The position numbers were made by a program, and so were the translations under genes. From an uncultured Ruminococcus sp. (GTDB lineage Bacteria > Bacillota > Clostridia > Oscillospirales > Acutalibacteraceae): a DNA stretch of 5,684 bases. Positions 1-5,500 of this stretch are shown in pieces. The notes beneath the pieces are model-generated. The model was not told the origin of the DNA. It saw nothing but the letters and a program-made list of their open reading frames with translations, and made no database searches. Location: the NCBI GenBank assembly GCA_946414115.1, contig CAMKNF010000126.1:1-5684 (forward strand). Direction: 5' to 3'. Position 1 is the stretch's first letter; every line of letters begins with the position of its first letter.

Positions 1-633
1 TCCGGCTCAAAATATTATGACCTTGTTGCCCGTCAGCAGACATATATTGCTTCACGCCGGCAAGATGACATTCCTACCTACTCGGTAATTGATGTTGACG
101 AAACAAGCTTCACAATCAACACCTATCGTACAGACACAAACGAGCCGATTGACAGTCAGTTTACAATTGTGAAATCGGCAGACAAAACAGATCTTAAAGC
201 TGAAATTGAAAAAATTGAAGCTTTGAATCTCAACAAAGCAGACTATACAGAAGAAGGCTTTGAAGTTCTTACTTCTGCACTTGAAGGTGCAAAGGCAGTT
301 CTTGAAGATGAAAAGGCAACTTCTGCTGATGTGGATAACGCTCTTGCAGCACTCAAAACAGCATACAGCTCACTTGAATTATCAGCAACAGAGCCTTCAA
401 CAGCAAGTGAAACAACAGCTCCCACAGGAGCAACAGACGCAACAAGCGCAACAGGAACTGCACCGACTTCTACTAAAAATTCAACAACTACAGGTTCAAA
501 CGGTGCGGCAATCAAAACAGGCGCTGAATCTTACATCATTATGATTGCTCTCTTTGCGGCAATCGGAGGCGCAGGAGTATTCTGTTACTTCAGAAGAAAA
601 AGAGATATAGCAGAATCTCAATACTTGATGTAA
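1..633 (+). CDS. C-terminal part of a surface-anchored probable metallophosphoesterase with FIVAR domain (5' partial)
   Basis: The frame is open from base 1 (TCC GGC TCA) to the TAA at 631-633, giving 210 visible codons. A GTG at 169 is only an internal valine, because the frame continues upstream of it. Codons 1-56 ('YIASRRQDDIPTYSVIDVD', then 'FTINTYRTDTNEPIDSQFTI') resemble the C-terminal beta domain that follows the calcineurin-like phosphatase core in secreted metallophosphoesterases. The metal-binding core itself is outside the window, so this assignment is moderate. Codons about 64-127 are a clear FIVAR domain: a helical pair with 'YTEEGFEVLTSALEGAKAVL' and 'ATSADVDNALAALKTAYSSL'. A Thr/Ser/Ala-rich stalk follows, then IKTGAE (511-528), a roughly 20-residue hydrophobic helix and FRRKR, which together make a cell-wall sorting signal. 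The tail runs nine residues beyond RRKR, longer than usual. The protein is probably displayed on the cell wall and acts on an extracellular phosphate or nucleotide substrate. The gene is convergent with the - strand cluster. Confidence 0.85.
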   Translation, partial: SGSKYYDLVARQQTYIASRRQDDIPTYSVIDVDETSFTINTYRTDTNEPIDSQFTIVKSADKTDLKAEIEKIEALNLNKADYTEEGFEVLTSALEGAKAVLEDEKATSADVDNALAALKTAYSSLELSATEPSTASETTAPTGATDATSATGTAPTSTKNSTTTGSNGAAIKTGAESYIIMIALFAAIGGAGVFCYFRRKRDIAESQYLM

Positions 634-746
634 CCTGCATTCAGAAATATATCGCAGGCGGCTACAACAATGTCGGAAATACAGGAGAGCCGTTAGTTCA
701 GTGAAATATAAGAATTATCACGACTTTATAAAATGTTTTTAAAGAA

Positions 747-789
747 AGAGCCGATGAACTGTGAGCTTCCTCATAAGTTCATCGGCTCT
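747..789. terminator. Long stem-loop downstream of the + strand gene, possible bidirectional terminator
   Basis: A perfect 14-base inverted repeat (AGAGCCGATGAACT at 747-760, AGTTCATCGGCTCT at 776-789) extends inward past one bulged A and a G-T pair with TGAG/CTCA, leaving the four-base loop CTTC. It starts about 113 bases after the + strand stop. On the + strand no T-run follows directly; the first is TTTTT at 807-811. On the - strand the stem is followed by a T-rich run (TTCTTTAAAAAC), so it would work better as a terminator for leftward transcripts. The stem is certain from the sequence; its role is inferred. Confidence 0.55.
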
Positions 790-855
790 GCGCCTATGTG
801 TCCGTCTTTTTGATGCTATTGAAAAATTTTCATCGCTATAAACAGAGAATATTTA

Positions 856-879
856 TTGACAAATGCAATATATTGTCAA
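856..879. repeat. Short AT-rich inverted repeat, operator-like
   Basis: TTGACAA (856-862) and TTGTCAA (873-879) are perfect 7-base inverted arms around a 10-base AT-rich centre. The size and symmetry would suit a dimeric helix-turn-helix regulator, but no gene start lies close by on either strand. It may be chance in AT-rich spacer DNA. Confidence 0.3.
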
Positions 880-916
880 AAGTACATTATTGAGTCATAA
901 AATACAAATAATAGAA

Positions 917-950
917 GGGGCTGTTCAGTTTTGAACTGCCCCCTCGTTTT
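917..950. terminator. Rho-independent terminator at the end of the - strand cluster, probably bidirectional
   Basis: GGGGC (917-921), T, GTTCA (923-927), loop GTTT, TGAAC (932-936), T, GCCCC (938-942) form an 11-position stem with one T-T mismatch. On the - strand it lies about 20 bases past the stop of the 109-residue gene and is followed by a T-rich tract (CCCCTTCTATTATTTG). On the + strand it is followed by CTCGTTTT (943-950). Position and composition fit the end of the leftward operon, with possible use by transcripts from the + strand gene as well. Confidence 0.75.
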
Positions 951-962
951 AAAATAACTATA

Positions 963-1292
963 TTATTTGTTGCCGTGAATGCTGTTGCTCCTGTCATTTT
1001 TCCTGCAAAAATATATTACAAGCACCGAAATGATGAACAAGAGCAAGGAAATAACAACATAAGCAGATACTGTTTCTCCTGTTGAAATATTGCTTTCATC
1101 CTGTTTGATATTACTTTGTGTACTGTCTGTAACAGGCTGTGTGGTTTGGGCAGGAGCTGTTTCAATATGTGCAATTACCTCCATACTTCCGTCAGTTTGC
1201 ACTGCAACAGCCGTTAAAGTGGTTGTAAAAAGCACCGAACATACTGCAACGAACAGCAAACACAGGTATTTACATATTTTTTTCCGTTTCAT
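963..1292 (-). CDS. Miniature cell-wall-anchored surface protein (109 residues)
   Basis: The protein has a basic N-terminus (MKRKK) and a hydrophobic signal peptide to about residue 30. A very short ectodomain of some 38 residues follows, then ISTGET (residues 69-74), a hydrophobic helix (about 76-96) and the basic stop CRKNDR, so it reads as a sortase-type sorting signal. Its only structured-looking segment is SMEVIAHI at 36-43; the rest is a Thr/Gln/Ser-rich stalk. The same strand motif occurs at the same residue numbers in the upstream 203-residue protein, which suggests the two interact. Size and design recall the small LPXTG proteins of WxL clusters, but I do not recognise a named family. 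The ATG at 1292 gives a clean signal peptide and no other in-frame start fits; no Shine-Dalgarno sequence is visible upstream. It is the last gene of the leftward cluster, 44 bases after the previous stop. Two residues (H42 and H106) are its only histidines, and no catalytic motif is seen. Confidence 0.8.
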   Translation of the reverse strand: MKRKKICKYLCLLFVAVCSVLFTTTLTAVAVQTDGSMEVIAHIETAPAQTTQPVTDSTQSNIKQDESNISTGETVSAYVVISLLLFIISVLVIYFCRKNDRSNSIHGNK

Positions 1293-1316
1293 TTCAGATA
1301 AAACTTGTGGAGTTTA

Positions 1317-1347
1317 ATTATAAATGGAGCAAATGATTAACGCTCAA
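1317..1347 (-). promoter_or_regulatory. Possible internal promoter before the 109-residue gene
   Basis: On the - strand a perfect TATAAT (1322-1317) is preceded, after a 19-base spacer, by TTGAGC (1347-1342), which matches four of six -35 bases. The -10 box lies 24 bases before the ATG at 1292. The -35 box falls in the last codons of the 203-residue gene. The long spacer and AT-rich setting make this a weak call. Confidence 0.25.
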
Positions 1348-1948
1348 TTAATGCACTGTGGAATGCGATAGTACCGCTGTAATCGCCTGCAATATCAGAA
1401 AGAGTCTTGCCATAAAGAGCGTTCTGATTCAAAGCAAGGGTGACATCCTGTGTGCTTCCCGTTGAACCTGCTAAGAATGTACAGAGATGATAGCCGTATG
1501 TTCCGGGAGTTGCGGTTGTGTTTATCGGATTGTAGCTGCCGACAGTTTCTTCGTTAACTGCTGTATCATAAACATCATAAGCAATTTTGAACGGGTCAGC
1601 TTCAACCTTTTGTGAAATGTAGAACTGATTGTCGGTAGCTGTGCTGTCCTTCATATAAACAGTTACTCCCTGATTGCTTTTGATATTGAGTTCGGTTGCT
1701 TCAACCTGAAATCCGTTGAATGTATAGTGGTCGGTATCGGTGTTTTCAGGCTGGGTAAGTGCGCCGAAATCAGCAGTATCGGGAATTGTAATAACGTAGC
1801 TTACCGATCCGGGATCTACGATGTTAGCCTTTACTTCTGTTGAGTTTTCAGGAGTTACATCTGAGAGAGTTGCGGCTGAAACTGATACAACAGCAGTTGT
1901 TGCGAGTATTCCTGCAATCAGAGCAGAAATGATTTTTTTGGTTTTCAT
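1337..1948 (-). CDS. Secreted beta-rich protein without an anchor (203 residues), WxL / pilin-like in outline
   Basis: I place the start at ATG 1948 because it opens a textbook signal peptide (MKTKKIISALIAGILATTAV, cleavage near residue 25 after VSVSA) and has AAAGGA eight bases upstream. The frame is open back to a GTG at 2017, but that would put 23 polar residues before the signal peptide. The mature part is about 178 residues and looks all-beta: STEVKANI (36-43), YVITIPDTADFG (51-62), a QPENTDTDHY turn, VTVYMKDSTATDNQFYISQK (95-114), LNQNALYG (173-180) and a closing GDYSGTIAFHSAL (188-200). The 'G-Y-S-G-T' ending resembles the last strand of WxL and related beta-sandwiches, but the W-x-L motif is absent (AFHSAL instead). 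There is one cysteine (C156), and no sorting signal or second membrane helix. It is therefore free or held by a partner, plausibly the small anchored protein encoded next. I know no assigned function; homologues in gut Clostridia seem likely but I cannot verify that here. Confidence 0.85.
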   Translation of the reverse strand: MKTKKIISALIAGILATTAVVSVSAATLSDVTPENSTEVKANIVDPGSVSYVITIPDTADFGALTQPENTDTDHYTFNGFQVEATELNIKSNQGVTVYMKDSTATDNQFYISQKVEADPFKIAYDVYDTAVNEETVGSYNPINTTATPGTYGYHLCTFLAGSTGSTQDVTLALNQNALYGKTLSDIAGDYSGTIAFHSALIER

Positions 1949-1956
1949 AGAAAACA

Positions 1957-1962
1957 TCCTTT
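1957..1962 (-). promoter_or_regulatory. Ribosome binding site of the 203-residue gene
   Basis: AAAGGA on the - strand lies eight bases before ATG 1948. It supports this start over the upstream GTG at 2017 and over the nearer in-frame ATG at 1957, which overlaps the site itself. Confidence 0.75.
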
Positions 1963-2013
1963 CATAAATAAAATTATATTGATAAGAAAGCCGTATTGTG
2001 CGACAATCCTTAA

Positions 2014-2523
2014 TCACTTAACAATTAATTTGAATTCCGATTCTGCGGAGTTCAGAGGCGTTTCTTCCTCGTCAAGGGTAACGCATTTATACACCACCAT
2101 AGCAGTGTATTCTCCTGTTTTAAGAGTCTGATTGAGGGGTACCTCTGTAAGTCCGTAGCCCGGTTTTAACAGCTCGGATTCATAAAGCACGGTTCCATCC
2201 TCAAGCTTGAGTGTGGCATAAAAACCGCATTTATTAGCCTTGGGATTGCCTATGCTCAGAATCAGGCTTTCATCACCTGCTTTCATTTCGGCAGTGCCGT
2301 AGCCGGGAATCTGAATACCTGTTTTCTTGGGAGCGGTTTCGTCCTCAAGACCTGTGTCCCAGCCGTCGGAGATTTTTCCGACAACACCGTTTGAGGGTGT
2401 CGGCTTCTCGGCGAAGAAGCTGTTATACACAACCACTCCGCCGACAGCCAGAGCCGCAACAACAAGTATTGCGATTATGATAATTAAAAGCTTTTTATTT
2501 GACTTTTCTTTTGCTTTATCCAA
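2014..2523 (-). CDS. Single-pass membrane protein with extracellular beta-sandwich-like domain (169 residues)
   Basis: A short Lys-rich cytoplasmic stretch (residues 1-11) precedes one strong membrane helix (about 12-33) followed by YNSFF. Next comes a flexible linker (about 38-65) and an extracellular domain of about 105 residues: KKTGIQIPGYG (67-76), GFYATLKLEDGTVLYESELL (100-119), KPGYGLTEVPLNQ (120-132), KTGEYTAMVVYK (135-146) and SAESEFKLIVK at the end. The pattern of alternating hydrophobic residues and 'PGYG' turns suggests an Ig-like beta-sandwich. Cysteines 99 and 147 could form a disulfide. Lack of an N-terminal cleavage site implies type II orientation (N-in, C-out). The start is chosen as TTG 2523, because AGAAGG lies seven bases upstream; the frame itself extends a further seven codons to a TTG at 2544 that has no good ribosome site. 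It overlaps the stop of the giant upstream gene by eight bases. The family looks familiar from clostridial surface loci, but I know no name or function. A scaffold or tether for the neighbouring secreted proteins is an inference. Confidence 0.85.
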   Translation of the reverse strand: MDKAKEKSNKKLLIIIIAILVVAALAVGGVVVYNSFFAEKPTPSNGVVGKISDGWDTGLEDETAPKKTGIQIPGYGTAEMKAGDESLILSIGNPKANKCGFYATLKLEDGTVLYESELLKPGYGLTEVPLNQTLKTGEYTAMVVYKCVTLDEEETPLNSAESEFKLIVK

Positions 2524-5500
2524 TTTTTTTCCTTCTTTTTGCAATTAAGATTACTGTAAGTGAAAGCAATGCTATAAGCAGTATTGCTCCGCACATTTCC
2601 GAACCTGTCTGAATCGGTGTGCCGTTATTATTGTTGACAGATGACGGATTTCCTGCTGTTGTTTCAACAATAGCAAACGACATCGGGTGTGAAACCGTAA
2701 ACACTGCCGTTCCGTTTTCAACAGAATCAGGCTTACAGTAAACTATGTTTCCGTCTGTATCTATACCTGCAAGCTGTATGTTTTTGCTGTCAACAGGCAC
2801 TGAAATTTTATAGGAACCTGAACACCACAGCTCGGCGGGAATATAGTTACCGTCCTTGTCGGTCAGGCTTACAGAGTATGTATTCAGGATTTTGTTATTG
2901 CCTTTTGCAGAGGACAAAAGCTTGTATTCTTCGGAATTCTCATTGCAAAGGTCATATTTTATATTCAAGTCCTTGTGCATACTTCCTTGTACGGTGATGT
3001 TGTTGCCGGCAGATTTAACTACATCTATATAGAAGTTGCCCTCAATAATTGGATAGCCTTTGTTAAGAGGGGGATTAAACATCCATTTGACTTTTGATGT
3101 ATCGGTTACGGAATTGAGTTCATTGGCAAATTTCTCATCATATTTAGCATCAGAAGTCTTTTCTATGATTGTATCATACGATGTATCCCACGGAGTTGTT
3201 CCGAATGCAGTAAGTCCGCCCTGTGAGATGTAAAATACATCAGTTACCGTCGGAGTTGTGTCGCCAAATCCGTTTTTGCCTGCAATCAGACCTACTATAT
3301 CTCCGTTTACATTTCCTGAATTATATGAGCTTTCAATTGTATCGCCGTTCTTTCCTGCAAGTCCGCCCGAAACCGAGGTTGTTGAAGTTCCGACATTGCC
3401 GTTATTTGCACAGCCGTAAATTTTACCTGTGTTTACACCGGCAATACCGCCGCAAGTTGTACCTGACACAACAGCAGAGCTTCGACAGCCTATAGTTGAA
3501 CCGCTGTTTTCGCCTGCGATACCGCCGCTTCTTTCTCCGCTGATACTTGAATTGAGTTCAGGCGCATAAATATCTTTTCCGTTTTTATGTATATATCCGG
3601 TAGTGATGTTCACACCGCTTGTGCAGTGGTCGATTTTGCCTTTGTTTACAGCCGCAATTCCGCCTGCTGCTTCGGAAGAAGATGAGAAATCACAATCGAA
3701 AACGAATAAATCCTTTACAACTCCGCTTATGCCGATTACCTCAAACAGTCCGCCGTATTTCGGTGAATTTACGTTAAGACCGATAATGCAGTAGCCGTTG
3801 CCGTTAAATGTACCGTTGAAATGCTTGCTGTCTGACACAGAGCCTATTCCCTGAGTCCATTCTGAATCATCGGGAGCTTTTATATTATTTACAAGGATAT
3901 AATCAGCCGAGCCGTAATTTTCATAATCGCTTCTCACAAGCTTTGATAGCTTTACAAGGTCGTCATATGTTCTGATGATGAAATTACCGTTGTCGTCCTT
4001 GTCAAACTCATCGGGTTCAGGCTTTTCGGAATATGTGTTGGAATAACTGTCCTTATATTCAAGGTAATAAACCGTACCGCCCTCAAATACGGGATAATCA
4101 TCTGGAGTTTCGCCGTTGTCGATGTTCTGATACCAAGCCTGTGTACCGTCTGTCACCTTGTGGTTAAGTAGATAAGCAACCTCGCCCGACTTAAACTGTT
4201 CAGCATTTTTAACTGTTGCCGTTACTCCTGATTTACCGTCTTTTCCGAAAGCAAGGGTTGATGAGCTGTCAAGATAATAGTTGTTGTCAATATTTGCCGA
4301 AGTGTAATTTCTCGCCCAACCGATAATTGCTCCGCAATACTTCTGATTTGCACCGTTGCTTACCTTTCCGTAGTTGTAGCAGTCCTTTAGGGTTGGATTT
4401 GTATTGTTTACATATCCTAAAATACCGCCTACATAAGCATCGTCTTTGGCTGCGCTTACAGTACCGTGGTTTGCACAGTTGCTGATTCTTGCACCGCCAT
4501 TTGTGTAACCTACGATACCGCCGATACAGTCAGTGGAATTCTTAATATCTACAGTACCGTAATAAAGGCACTTATCAACAACAGTATCTTTGTTTGCAAT
4601 ATATCCTACAACACCGCCGATATGGTGAAGCACTCCGGCTGTATTAGAAATGTTGACGTATGAAGCAACATTTGAAATTGTAGAACCGTCAGCATAGCCG
4701 ACAACACCGCCGATATAATCTCCGTCAGTTGAAATAATCATCTCGCCCTTAACGGTAAAGTTTTTAATTGTGCCGTAAACGCTTCTGAACAGACCTGTAT
4801 CGTGAGGAGTTTCTGTAATTTTAAGGTCTGAAATTGTGTGGTTTTGTCCGTCAAAAACACCTGTGTAATCTCTGATAGGCGACCATTCACGGCTTTCAAG
4901 ATTAATATCCTTAACAAGAACAGCTTTTGCGCCTGTATCCTGAGAATCAAAATCAGCGTGAGTATCGTCGCCGTTTACAAGGGACGCAAACCAGAAAAGC
5001 TGACCTGCGTTGCCGATTTCGTAAACACCGTTGCTGTTAAGCATTGCCGGCTGATAGGCTCCGCATTCTGTGCAGAAGCCGTTGTCGTCAAAGTTGTGTT
5101 TTATTGCTTCAACTACAAAGGTTGCGTCAGAATAGGGCATAGGATACTCAAACGAATAATATCCGTCCCCGTCGGGTGTACGCAAATTAATATCGTCCTT
5201 TTCAAGCAGTACAGTTTCTGTTGTTGTGCCTTTATTATTTACTGCGTCACTGTTACGGACGCATTTCAGAGATTTAAATTCAGCTCCGTCCTGAAGCTTG
5301 AATTTTACCGTAACCTTATTGCCCGAGTTGATTTTCTTGCTTTCGCCGTTATTAACAGTTATGCTGCCGTCCTCATTTACAAGCTTAGCAGAGGAAAATC
5401 CGTTTCCTTTTGTTTGTAAATGTGCATTCTGCTGATAGGTATCATTTTGATTAGTCAGAATAGCAGAGTATTTGTAAATGTCACCGCCTTTATCCGACTG

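Larger units (their letters stand above)
634..962. other. Intergenic region between convergent genes, no gene seen
   Basis: These 329 bases separate the stop of the + strand surface protein from the stop of the last - strand gene. They contain two strong hairpins (747-789 and 917-942), described separately. Between them lies an AT-rich stretch of about 127 bases with a 7-base inverted repeat at 856-879 and the small palindrome TGAAAAATTTTCA at 820-832. I see no open reading frame with a start and ribosome site, no tRNA-like fold, and no transposase or CRISPR repeat. A short readable frame at 636-704 is discussed under findings. The layout is what is expected for a shared termination zone. Confidence 0.7.

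Noticed and set aside
260..544. A Gln/Leu-rich open frame overlapping the FIVAR and stalk region on the + strand
   Set aside because: The Gln runs are the frame-shifted reading of the ACA/GCA-rich Thr/Ala stalk; the other frame has clear domains and a sorting signal.
1..633. GTG at 169 as the start of a small 154-residue gene
   Set aside because: The frame is open upstream to the window edge with protein-like sequence continuous with it, and no ribosome site or signal peptide precedes or follows the GTG.
856..889. TTGACA at 856-861 as a -35 promoter box
   Set aside because: No acceptable -10 box occurs at 16-18 bases on the + strand, the mirrored TTGACA on the - strand has only a poor ATAAAT, and no gene start follows in either direction.
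1973..1978. TATAAT on the - strand upstream of the 203-residue gene as an internal promoter
   Set aside because: The sequence 17 bases upstream (GCACAA) does not match a -35 box and the TTGTCG further up is 22 bases away; it is probably chance in AT-rich DNA.
1949..2017. N-terminal extension of the 203-residue protein from the GTG at 2017, which overlaps the preceding TGA
   Set aside because: It would add 23 polar residues in front of a complete signal peptide, while the ATG at 1948 has a properly spaced AAAGGA site.
4061..5038. CRISPR-like or tandem DNA repeats suggested by the recurring 'ccgccgata' strings
   Set aside because: These are the reverse complement of codons for the I/V-G-G rungs of the beta-helix; spacing and flanks vary as in a diverged protein repeat.
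4838..5419. A 193-codon open frame on the + strand opposite the giant gene, rich in Cys, Val and Ile
   Set aside because: It lies fully antisense to a well-supported GLUG/InlB-like coding sequence, has no ribosome site or domain pattern, and its composition is what the reverse complement of that coding sequence would give.
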